Assembly: GCA_903872035.1 (NCBI GenBank)
Contig: CAIQIZ010000002.1
Coordinates: 1-48,934 of the forward strand
Source: an uncultured bacterium
GTDB lineage: Bacteria; Patescibacteriota; Minisyncoccia; Phycocordibacterales; PALSA-1337
Length of the DNA: 48,934 bases
Direction: 5' to 3'
The first letter of the stretch is position 1. Every line of letters starts with the position of its first letter. This document shows positions 10,844 to 18,315 of the stretch, one piece after another. Made by a program: the position numbers and the translations under genes. The notes beneath the pieces were generated by a model. That model did not search any database and was not told where the DNA came from. It saw nothing but the letters and a program-made list of their open reading frames with translations.

Positions 10844-11323
10844 ATGTCAAAAGATTTCAATGCGTGGAATGAGAAAAAGAAAAAGTTGAACGAGATCGAG
10901 CCGCATTTCTATCGAGAAGGTGAAGTGTGGTGGTGTTCCGTTGGTGTGAATGTGGGAGTGGAGATGGATGGAAAAGGTACGAAGTTCGATAGACCGGTGG
11001 TTATTATCAAGAGTTTTGGCAGAGACGCGCTTATTGGAATACCTCTTACTGGTTGTAGGAGAGACGGAAGATACTATGTATATTTGGGGAAGATTTTGAA
11101 CGTTGAGAATTCCGCGATTATTTCACAGATACGTCTTTTCGACGCGAGAAGGCTTATTATGAAAATCTCCACTTTAGATGGTCATCTGTTTTCTTATCTT
11201 CAAATCAGTGTCAGGAATCTCATATTTCCTCAGAAAATAGTATGCCCCCGATTTTACGGGGGACTGGGCGCGAACGCCATTTCTGATGTCCCCGAATTCA
11301 CGTTCACGGGGGCCGGGCCATAA
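10844..11323 (+). CDS. MazF/PemK-like endoribonuclease toxin family protein
   Basis: The protein is 159 residues from the ATG at 10844. That start is preferred over an upstream in-frame ATG at 10733 because the family typically begins with a short charged helix (here KDFNAWNEKKKKL) followed by FYREGEVWWCSVGVNVG. Family features are the REGEVWWC strand, the conserved GKFDRPVVIIKSF-type segment, IPLTG, and SQIRLFDARRLIMKI near the C-terminus. MazF-like proteins of this type cleave RNA or have lost that role; activity is not shown here. No antitoxin gene lies immediately upstream. The last 30 or so residues are read through two GC-rich hairpins (11245-11262 and about 11290-11315) and look non-native. 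The next gene's signal-peptide ATG lies 64 bases after the stop. Confidence 0.75.
   Translation: MSKDFNAWNEKKKKLNEIEPHFYREGEVWWCSVGVNVGVEMDGKGTKFDRPVVIIKSFGRDALIGIPLTGCRRDGRYYVYLGKILNVENSAIISQIRLFDARRLIMKISTLDGHLFSYLQISVRNLIFPQKIVCPRFYGGLGANAISDVPEFTFTGAGP
11245..11262. repeat. GC-rich hairpin inside the 3' end of the MazF-like gene
   Basis: CCCCCG-ATTTTA-CGGGGG is a perfect 6-bp stem with a 6-base loop. A second GC-rich inverted pair (CCCCG at about 11291 and CGGGGG at about 11308) follows. The stems lie in the reading frame and are not followed by a T-run, so this is not a classical terminator. Confidence 0.6.
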
Positions 11324-11387
11324 GGCCATTTGTAGATTTAAGTTTAGCAGTGTCAACATTATTGTCAAGCTCCAGTCTAATAATCAA

Positions 11388-14300
11388 ATGAAGAAATCCC
11401 TTATCACAATCAATAGATATATATGTATCTCGTCTTTGATATTTGTGATGGCCTTTTCCAATCTCTTACCACTCATCCCGATCCCTAAAGCTTCAGCTAC
11501 TACCGCCGCCAATCTTTCGAACGGCCTGGTCGGCTATTGGACAATGGACGCCCAAGATAATATTCCCAATGGTCAATCCTGCCCGGCAACCGGTGGAACG
11601 GTGTCGACTTCATCCGAAGGATATTGTATTCACACTTTTCTGAGTACTGGTACTTTTACGGTTCCTAGTGGTTTTGCGGGTACAGTCAGGGCATTGGTCG
11701 TTGGCGGTGGTGGTAGCGGAGGAGGATCTACCGCAGGTGGTGGAGGAGCTGGAGGACTAGTTTATAATGCCGCCTACGCAGTTACTGCTCAAGCGTATAC
11801 AGTTACGGTTGGTAATGGAGGAGCACAAGCTGGTTCTGCAACTGCCGGTGTTACAGGTCAAAATAGCGTATTCGGTTCAATTACAGCTTATGGTGGTGGG
11901 GGTGGTGGATATACCAATGCAAGTGCCGGTGGACCAGGTTTACATGGCGGTAGTGGTGGTGGTGGAGCAGTATATAGCATATATGGGCCGTATGCCGCTG
12001 GCACAGGCACGGCTGGACAAGGTAATAATGGAGGTACTTGGGGAACGGATAATTATCCAGGTGGTGGCGGCGGTGGAGCCGGTGGAACCGGTGGAGCTCC
12101 GACTGGATCACAATCTGGTAACGGTGGTACCGGTATTGTCAATCCTATTGCCGGTTCAACTGTAGGGCAAAATATAAATGGAGCATATTATTTGGCTGGA
12201 GGCGGTGGCGGCGGTTCAGGATCTGCTGGCGGTAACGGAGGTAACGGTGGCGGCGGAGGTGGGACCAGTAGTGGATATGCAGGAACGGCCGGGACGGCCA
12301 ATACTGGCGGCGGCGGCGGCGGCGGTTATTTATATTGCTGTGGATTAGGCGGAGCTGGTGGTTCAGGTGTGGTAGTTATCGCTTATCCGATTGTTTACAC
12401 AATTCGCGATCGTTCTGGGAGCGGTAATACCGGCACCGCTATCGGTGGTCCGGCGCCGACGGCGGGGAAGTTAGGGCAAGCATTGAGTTTTGATGGGATT
12501 GCTTCTGGTATCGGTGTAAATTCAGTAGTTTCTTCCATTGCTACTGGACCAGTCACTATGTCGGCTTGGGTAAAGTTTCCAACGGTCTATGGATCAGGAA
12601 GTCCTTGTGGAGTAGTTTTTCGTATGGGTGATTACTATTCTACGAACGATATTCAGTTAATATTCGGCACTTATCCAGCTTGGGGTGGAGGTAGTAATGA
12701 TGGAACATTAGAGGTTCAAACAGCTGACAACGGTGCCACTCCTCTAACTATTGCCAAGTCGAGTAGAAGTACTTGGACAGCAAATCAATGGTATCACGTG
12801 GTCGGTATTTATAATGGAACCAGTGGACATACTTACGTAAATGGTGTCAGTGATGAATCGTACTCTGGATCGGCGAACCGTATCGCTTCACCCGCGGCGG
12901 TTGCTGCGGATATTGGTCATACATACACTAATTCTGGTTCATACATTTGCAATTTCGGCGGGACTATCGACGACGTCCGCGTATATAATAGAACGCTCTC
13001 AGCCAGTGAAGTCCAACAGCTCTACACATCCGGCAAATCCACGATCAACAAGGCTTCTACTCTCGCTAGTCAGACAAAAACTGTTATCTACTTAACATCC
13101 GGAACTACATGGACGGTGCCGTCTGATTGGAATAATGGTAACAATACGATAGAAGTCATCGGCGGCGGCGGTGCTGGTGGGAGCGAACATAATGGTGACG
13201 GTGGAACTGGCGGCGGCGGTGGTGCGTATTCGAAAGTTTCCAATCTTGCATTATCCGGAACTATAACTTACCAGATCGGGGCCGGTGGTACTCCTGTTCA
13301 GTCCGCAACCGGAAATCCCGGAGGAGATACTTGGTTCAATGGCGCGTCATTTGGAGCGTCCTCCGTTGGAGCCAAGGGTGGTGGCGGTGGCTTAGATTGG
13401 TTTTCTGGAAATACTGGCGGAGCTGGAGGAGCGAAAGCTAGCGGAATCGGCACAGTCAAAAACTCTGGAGGAACCGGAGGTTTGAGAGATACTAGTGGCT
13501 GGAATTCTGGTGGCGGTGGTGGCGCAGCTGGTCCGAATGGAGATGGAAATGTTGGAGGGGCGAGTGGTGGAGGTGGTGGCTGTATTTATGCTGGTGGGAC
13601 TGGAGGAAGTGGAGATGCTGGTTTAGGTGGTGCAGGAGGACCAGGAGTCAGTAACGGGGCTGGAGCTAAAGGTTCCACGGGAACCGAATATGACTATAGT
13701 CATGGTTCTGGCGGTGGTGGAGCCGGCGGCGGATGTACAGCTGGTCTCGGTATGGGTGGCGGTGCTGGCGGATCCTACGGAGCTGGTGGAGGTGCTGGAA
13801 GCGGAGAAAACAGCGGAGCCGGACAAAGCGCTCTTGGTGGAAATGGTGCTCAAGGTCTCATCGTCATTAGCTATTATCCTAAAACAGGTTTGAGTTCCGG
13901 ACTAGTCGGTAATTGGACTTTTGATGGTACGGACACTGCTTGGTCCGATTCCACTCATGGCACGACTTTGGACAAGAGTGGAAATGGATATACCGGAACG
14001 TTGAATGGCATGCAGCAGGGGACTTCCACTGTTGTGGGGACGATCGGGCAAGCTCTGCAGTTTAATGGGTCTGGTCAATATGTTAGAACAGCTTCTTTAC
14101 CTGCCATGTCTGCCTATACTTTTTCCGCCTGGGCCAAAAAGACAGGGGCTGGGGATCAGGATCCGAGAGGGATGATCATGGGATATTCTGCTAGTAGTGG
14201 CAATAATTACATAGATATTTGTTGGAATAGTTCGGGCAGTCATCCGCTATTTTCAATCTCAACAAATACCGTTGGCCAGACTACCGTCTACTCTGGTGGG

Positions 14301-15230
14301 AATTGTGCCGCAACTGGAGTTTGGGCACACTATGTCGCTACCTATGATGGAAGCTTCGCACGACTGTACATGAATGGGCAATTGATCGCCGGACCGACTG
14401 CTATTACTGGGACAGTCGCATCGGGTGCGTTGGACATTGGTCAATTATATGGCGGCTCATACTATTTCAAAGGCATCATCGACGATGCCCGTGTCTATAA
14501 TCGCGCCCTTTCTGCCGCAGAAATTACACAACTCTATAATTTCGGCAAAGCCAAAGTGGACGTTGCGAGCGGTCCGGCAACAAGCTCCGGTTCCGGCCTG
14601 GTTGGCTATTGGACGTTTGATGGTAAAGATACAGTTTGGACATCTGCGACGGCCGCCACGACTTTGGATAAGAGCGGTAATGGTAATACTGGGACTTTAA
14701 CTAATATGAATCAGGGAACTGCGCCGGCGCAAGGAAAGATCGGGCAGGCTTTGAGCTTTAACGCAAGTAATTATGTCTCCTCAACTGACATAATAGGAAC
14801 CAATACAGTCACGGTCTGCGCGTGGATCTATCCGACGCAGATTGGATCGTATGCTTGGATCATGGGAAACGCTAGATTTATTATTCAATCTACTCCCGCA
14901 GGATACATTTATCTGTCGAGCGACAATGGTAACACTAAACTTCAAACTGCCGATATTCCTGCCGTAAAGAAATGGTCTCAGATGTGCGCTGTAAGGTTAA
15001 GTACTGGGACCGGAACGATATATTTGAATGGTGCACAAACGGCAACAGGAAACACTGGCTCACCCTCAAGTTATGCTTTATTCGCTATTGGAGTGCAGGA
15101 TGGTTGGGGTGATGGAGTAGGAGGTGGTTTTCAGGGCACCATCGACGACGTTCGTGTCTATAATCGCGCTCTTTCGGCTACGGAAGTCAAAAATCTCTAT
15201 AACCTCGGAAAGGTCAAAGTGAAGCCATAA
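11388..15230 (+). CDS. Secreted LamG/glycine-rich repeat surface protein
   Basis: The protein is 1,280 residues from ATG 11388, chosen because it gives an N-terminal signal sequence (MKKSL, hydrophobic ICISSLIFVMAFSNLLPLIP, then KASAT). Domain order is: start of a LamG/concanavalin-type domain (GLVGYWTMD, about 43-55); a glycine-rich domain (about 80-336) opening with FTVPSGFAG; the rest of LamG 1 (about 338-551, ending in TIDDVRVYNRTLSASEV); a second glycine-rich domain (563-831); LamG 2 (833-1058); and LamG 3 (1068-1279). Each LamG ends with the typical DDxRVYNRALSxxE motif. LamG domains bind carbohydrate or protein ligands, so adhesion is plausible. The upstream spacer is short and no clear terminator precedes it. 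Confidence 0.88.
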   Translation: MKKSLITINRYICISSLIFVMAFSNLLPLIPIPKASATTAANLSNGLVGYWTMDAQDNIPNGQSCPATGGTVSTSSEGYCIHTFLSTGTFTVPSGFAGTVRALVVGGGGSGGGSTAGGGGAGGLVYNAAYAVTAQAYTVTVGNGGAQAGSATAGVTGQNSVFGSITAYGGGGGGYTNASAGGPGLHGGSGGGGAVYSIYGPYAAGTGTAGQGNNGGTWGTDNYPGGGGGGAGGTGGAPTGSQSGNGGTGIVNPIAGSTVGQNINGAYYLAGGGGGGSGSAGGNGGNGGGGGGTSSGYAGTAGTANTGGGGGGGYLYCCGLGGAGGSGVVVIAYPIVYTIRDRSGSGNTGTAIGGPAPTAGKLGQALSFDGIASGIGVNSVVSSIATGPVTMSAWVKFPTVYGSGSPCGVVFRMGDYYSTNDIQLIFGTYPAWGGGSNDGTLEVQTADNGATPLTIAKSSRSTWTANQWYHVVGIYNGTSGHTYVNGVSDESYSGSANRIASPAAVAADIGHTYTNSGSYICNFGGTIDDVRVYNRTLSASEVQQLYTSGKSTINKASTLASQTKTVIYLTSGTTWTVPSDWNNGNNTIEVIGGGGAGGSEHNGDGGTGGGGGAYSKVSNLALSGTITYQIGAGGTPVQSATGNPGGDTWFNGASFGASSVGAKGGGGGLDWFSGNTGGAGGAKASGIGTVKNSGGTGGLRDTSGWNSGGGGGAAGPNGDGNVGGASGGGGGCIYAGGTGGSGDAGLGGAGGPGVSNGAGAKGSTGTEYDYSHGSGGGGAGGGCTAGLGMGGGAGGSYGAGGGAGSGENSGAGQSALGGNGAQGLIVISYYPKTGLSSGLVGNWTFDGTDTAWSDSTHGTTLDKSGNGYTGTLNGMQQGTSTVVGTIGQALQFNGSGQYVRTASLPAMSAYTFSAWAKKTGAGDQDPRGMIMGYSASSGNNYIDICWNSSGSHPLFSISTNTVGQTTVYSGGNCAATGVWAHYVATYDGSFARLYMNGQLIAGPTAITGTVASGALDIGQLYGGSYYFKGIIDDARVYNRALSAAEITQLYNFGKAKVDVASGPATSSGSGLVGYWTFDGKDTVWTSATAATTLDKSGNGNTGTLTNMNQGTAPAQGKIGQALSFNASNYVSSTDIIGTNTVTVCAWIYPTQIGSYAWIMGNARFIIQSTPAGYIYLSSDNGNTKLQTADIPAVKKWSQMCAVRLSTGTGTIYLNGAQTATGNTGSPSSYALFAIGVQDGWGDGVGGGFQGTIDDVRVYNRALSATEVKNLYNLGKVKVKP

Positions 15231-15256
15231 TATAAAGAGTATTTTGTCTAAAAATA

Positions 15257-15265
15257 TGCTATAAT
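15257..15265 (+). promoter_or_regulatory. Extended -10 promoter for the 15272 gene
   Basis: TGCTATAAT ends 6 bases before the ATG at 15272, which places the expected transcription start at the start codon, so the mRNA is probably leaderless. No good -35 is seen. Confidence 0.6.
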
Positions 15266-15271
15266 ATAGAT

Positions 15272-15496
15272 ATGAAATTCAGACAATCCCTATTTTGGGA
15301 CGTCGATCCCAGTACCATAGACACACAGAAACACGCTAGATATGTGATCGAGCGTATCTTGGATTTTGGCAGGCCGGAAGAAGTCCGTTGGTTATTTCGA
15401 CAATATCCAAGAGGTACGATCAAAGAAGTTCTAAATCTACCACGAGTTCAATTGTCTCCTAAATCAAAAAATCTATGGACTCTAGTCCTACAGTAA
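15272..15496 (+). CDS. Small protein preceding an AbiEii-like gene (possible antitoxin)
   Basis: This 74-residue protein begins MKFRQSLFWDVDPSTID and contains ARYVIERILDFGRPEEVRWLF. This pattern is seen in small proteins (DUF6922-like, from memory) encoded directly upstream of AbiEii/AbiGii-type nucleotidyltransferases. Its last 22 bases overlap the next gene in another frame, which indicates tight translational coupling. By position it is the candidate antitoxin, although it has no recognisable helix-turn-helix of the usual AbiEi type. Confidence 0.7.
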   Translation: MKFRQSLFWDVDPSTIDTQKHARYVIERILDFGRPEEVRWLFRQYPRGTIKEVLNLPRVQLSPKSKNLWTLVLQ

Positions 15497-16155
15497 AAAA
15501 GATTAGAGTAGAAGATTTGCACCTTGAGATTCTACCTGAAAAAACGAGAAATGCCTTTTTGCGTTGCACAGAGGTTTCCTTGTTTGACCAAGGCGGTTGG
15601 TATCTTGCGGGTGGAACAGCCCTGGCTCTTCAAGTTGGACATAGGCAATCGGTGGATCTGGATTTCTTTACGACTACGAAATTTGATGAAAAAGCCGTCA
15701 GCGAACAACTGAGCACTATGGGCCAGTGGGAAACTACCTCGATCAGTTCGGGGACGATTTTCGGTGAATTCTTAGGCGCCAAAATCAGCTTGATTTATTA
15801 TCCATTCTTCAAAAACGCGGAGGATCTTCTCAAAGTTGGATTTGTGAATATAATCTCTCCATCCGATATCTCCGTTATGAAGATTATTGCGATCAGTCAG
15901 AGAGGAAAGAAACGTGATTTTATCGATCTATATTGGCTGAGTCAGCATATCTTGCCGGTAGAAGAGAGCATCAAGCGGATCGATGAGCAATACACGGTTA
16001 AACAAAATCTAAATCATATTTTGAAAAGCTTGGTGTATTTTGACGACGCTGAAGAAGACGTCATGCCGCAACTCCGATTCGATGTGACCTGGAAGACAGT
16101 CAAGGATTATTTCACCAAAGAGATCCCGATCATCGCCAAACAGCTGGTGCTCTGA
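15475..16155 (+). CDS. AbiEii/AbiGii-like nucleotidyltransferase toxin
   Basis: The 226-residue protein carries the nucleotidyltransferase signature: GGTALALQ (about residues 46-53) followed by HRQSVDLDFF with the metal-binding DLD pair (about 61-63). Farther on are SPSDISVMKI and RGKKRDFIDLYWL, matching the conserved K and RDxxD positions of the family. AbiEii-type toxins transfer nucleotides to tRNA or other targets in type IV-like toxin-antitoxin or abortive-infection pairs. It overlaps the upstream 74-residue gene by 22 bases. A downstream in-frame start cannot be excluded. Toxicity is inferred from family only. Confidence 0.82.
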   Translation: MDSSPTVKKIRVEDLHLEILPEKTRNAFLRCTEVSLFDQGGWYLAGGTALALQVGHRQSVDLDFFTTTKFDEKAVSEQLSTMGQWETTSISSGTIFGEFLGAKISLIYYPFFKNAEDLLKVGFVNIISPSDISVMKIIAISQRGKKRDFIDLYWLSQHILPVEESIKRIDEQYTVKQNLNHILKSLVYFDDAEEDVMPQLRFDVTWKTVKDYFTKEIPIIAKQLVL

Positions 16156-16204
16156 GGGAGGAGACTAAACCTTATATCTTATATTTGACTGAATTAGAGG
16201 TATC

Positions 16205-17101
16205 ATGATACCAGATATTAGTCAATATATACCTTCGATCGGTCTCGGTGCCAAAATGATGATCGATGCTTTTCCGGAAAAAAGGATCATTTTGACCGGC
16301 TCATCGTCGTTGGATCTATCCAACAAGATAGGCGAACCGCTGACTGGCCGTCACTTTACCATGACTTTATTGCCGCTTTCCCAAGGAGAGATGGAAGTCA
16401 GCCGCGTCGAACTTGGTTGGGATATCGAGAATTTTCTCATCTATGGTTCATATCCGGAAGTGTTGAACGAGCCTGATCTTGAAAAAAAGAAAAAGATCCT
16501 GACCGAATTGATTTCCTCATATCTGTTTAAAGACGCACTGGCTCTGGAGGCTGTGCGTTCCCCTGATACTTTGTTGAATATCGTCAAGTGCTTGGCGTTT
16601 CAAGTCGGGAATGAGGTGTCTATAAATGAAGTCGCCAAGACGGCGGGAACCGACGTCAAGACGACGGCCAAGCACCTGGATCTTCTGGAGAAGATGTTCA
16701 TCGTGAAGAAAGTCAGAGGTTTCAGTCGCAATTTGAGGAATGAGATATCAAAGAAAGCCAAATACTATTTTCTTGATAATGGCGTGCGAAACGCGGTTAT
16801 CTCGCAATTCAACCCCTTATCATTGCGCAATGACATAGGCGCGCTCTGGGAGAATTTTATCTTCATGGAACTAGTCAAAAAAAGCGGGATCGAGGGAAAA
16901 TTCGATAATTATTATTTCTGGCGCACGCATACCGGGCAGGAGATCGACATAATCAAAGAGTCGGATGGAGCGTTAACGGCTATTGAATGCAAATGGTCAA
17001 GGGAGATGGTTGTCGTCCCTTCTCTATGGAAAGAGGCGTATCCTAAGGCCGCAGTCGAATTCGTGCATAAAGGCAATTATTTGGATTATCTGCTTTCGTA
17101 G
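16205..17101 (+). pseudogene. N-terminally truncated AAA_14/DUF4143 ATPase
   Basis: The 298-residue frame matches the later part of the AAA_14 plus DUF4143 family: IPSIGLGAKMMIDAFP, the sensor-like IILTGSSSLDLSNK, EPLTGRHF, a winged-helix-like middle (VSINEVAKTAGTDVKTTAKHLDLLEKM), and the C-terminal nuclease-like YFWRTHTGQEIDII with AIECKWS. Family members normally start about 70-90 residues earlier with a Walker A P-loop and a Walker B LFIDE strand. Here the frame opens with MIPDISQYIPS, exactly where Walker B should end, so the ATP-binding part is absent. Only 49 bases separate it from the previous gene, leaving no room for the missing part. An AGAGG lies before the ATG, so expression of a remnant remains possible. 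Confidence 0.75.
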
Positions 17102-17148
17102 TGTGTTTAATGCCTTGTTTTTATTTGCAAACTATGCTAATTTAATGT

Positions 17149-17175
17149 CGTGTAAGTATTCTCGTCACTTACACG
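17149..17175 (+). promoter_or_regulatory. 9-bp perfect inverted repeat upstream of the RRM gene
   Basis: CGTGTAAGT at 17149-17157 and ACTTACACG at 17167-17175 form a perfect 9-bp stem with a 9-base loop, about 70 bases before the RRM start codon. It could be an operator or a leader hairpin; no T-run follows. Confidence 0.45.
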
Positions 17176-17246
17176 TTAGCAATCTAATGCACGAGAGATT
17201 CCGCTAGCGTGTCTTAAGTGATCCGTGTTGCGGGTAATAAAAGAAA

Positions 17247-17498
17247 ATGTCAAAGAGACTTTTCGTAGGCAGTCTTGCCTGGGGTACAACCGATGCCACC
17301 CTGAAGAAGCACTTCGAAGCGGCCGGTGCAGTTGAATCAGCTGCAGTTATCATGGACAAGATGTCCGGTCGTTCCAAGGGCTTCGGCTTCGTGGAAATGG
17401 CTTCAGATGCCGATGCAGATTCTGCTATCAGCAAGCTGAATGGTTCGGAACTCGATGGTCGCAAGATCGTCGTCTCCGAGGCTCGCCCGAAGGCCTAA
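17247..17498 (+). CDS. Single-RRM RNA-binding protein
   Basis: The 83-residue protein is a complete RNA recognition motif: RNP2 is RLFVGSLAW near the N-terminus and RNP1 is SKGFGFVEM near residue 45, with the usual baab-bab spacing and SEARPKA at the end. Such small glycine-poor RRM proteins are common in CPR, cyanobacteria and other bacteria and are often cold-induced RNA chaperones. It stands alone between the ATPase remnant and the LOG gene, with a hairpin in its leader and a good terminator after it. Confidence 0.92.
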   Translation: MSKRLFVGSLAWGTTDATLKKHFEAAGAVESAAVIMDKMSGRSKGFGFVEMASDADADSAISKLNGSELDGRKIVVSEARPKA

Positions 17499-17506
17499 TA
17501 AGGCAC

Positions 17507-17600
17507 AAGGAGCAAGCAGTAAGGAGGAAGGAGAGGGGAAACCTTCTCCTTTTTCCGTTCCCGGTTGCTCCTTCCTCCTTCCTCCTTCCTCCTTCCTCCT
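17507..17600. repeat. Purine/pyrimidine GGAGGAAG repeat, RRM-LOG spacer
   Basis: A purine-rich arm (ggagcaagcagtaaggagg) is followed by a pyrimidine-rich arm made of cctt units (gctccttcctccttcctcc). AAGGAGCAA and TTGCTCCTT can pair as an outer stem around the inner terminator hairpin. Related purine-rich runs occur inside tgt (18655-18718) and in the RNase J gene (27062-27179). Confidence 0.6.
17528..17554 (+). terminator. Rho-independent terminator after the RRM gene
   Basis: A 10-bp stem (AAGGAGAGGG with CCTTCTCCTT) is closed by a GAAA tetraloop and followed by more T residues. Confidence 0.75.
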
Positions 17601-17601
17601 G

Positions 17602-17607
17602 TATACT
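17602..17607 (+). promoter_or_regulatory. -10 box (TATACT) for the LOG gene
   Basis: TATACT ends 6 bases before ATG 17614, so the predicted transcript starts at the start codon. Confidence 0.55.
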
Positions 17608-17613
17608 ATATTT

Positions 17614-18315
17614 ATGTCAGACAACAATATTCACAACGAAGGAGAGTTTACAAAAGCCGATATTCACCAAGGCGAGATAGATAAGCATATAGATCGTATC
17701 ACCCACGAGTTCCGGGAGGGTTTTGAGTTCTTAAAAGCATACCCGAAGTCTGTGACCATCTTTGGTTCTTCGCTGGTTAAAAATGATTTTGAGTCTTATA
17801 AAAATGCTGAATTGTTAGGAGGCCGGATATCTCGAGAAATCGGATACGCTGTGATGACTGGTGGTGGACCAGGCATCATGGAAGCAGCCAACAAGGGCGC
17901 TTATGATGCTGATGGTATGTCGCTCGGGCTCAATATCAGTCTGCCGCATGAACACATCACTAACGCCTACGTGCGACACTCGCTGAAATTCTCATATTTC
18001 TTTGCCAGAAAGACTATGCTCATGTTCGCCAGTGAAGCTTACGTCTTCTTTCCGGGAGGCTTTGGGACTTTCGACGAGCTGTTCAGCGTATTGGTTCTCA
18101 TCCAGACTGGAAAGATCCCTCGTGTTCCGGTCATACTCTTTGATTCAAAATTCTGGGATCCATTCAAGAAGTTTGTCATTGATTCAATGGAAAAGTCATA
18201 CGATGCGATCGATCCAAAAGATCTGAACTTATTCGAGATCACTGATTCTCTCGATCGAGCCATCGAGATCATAAAAAAGGCGCCGGTCAGCGAATGGTGG
18301 AGGAACATCAACTAA
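17614..18315 (+). CDS. LOG-family (TIGR00730-type) nucleotide-binding protein
   Basis: The 233-residue protein has the two hallmarks of the LOG/lysine decarboxylase-like family: GGGPGIMEAANKGA (about residues 83-96) and PGGFGTFDE (about 147-155). Family members hydrolyse nucleoside 5'-monophosphates such as cytokinin precursors, or act as nucleotide-sugar hydrolases; the bacterial role is often unclear. The start at 17614 is chosen over an upstream in-frame ATG because the -10 box TATACT lies just before it and the longer form would translate the terminator and repeat. Its stop codon overlaps the next start (TAATG), coupling it to tgt. Confidence 0.9.
   Translation: MSDNNIHNEGEFTKADIHQGEIDKHIDRITHEFREGFEFLKAYPKSVTIFGSSLVKNDFESYKNAELLGGRISREIGYAVMTGGGPGIMEAANKGAYDADGMSLGLNISLPHEHITNAYVRHSLKFSYFFARKTMLMFASEAYVFFPGGFGTFDELFSVLVLIQTGKIPRVPVILFDSKFWDPFKKFVIDSMEKSYDAIDPKDLNLFEITDSLDRAIEIIKKAPVSEWWRNIN

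Noticed and set aside
12000-14000. Gly-Gly-X runs as RTX calcium-binding repeats
   Set aside because: The runs lack the GGxGxDxUx pattern; they are simple glycine-rich stretches headed by an FTVP strand.
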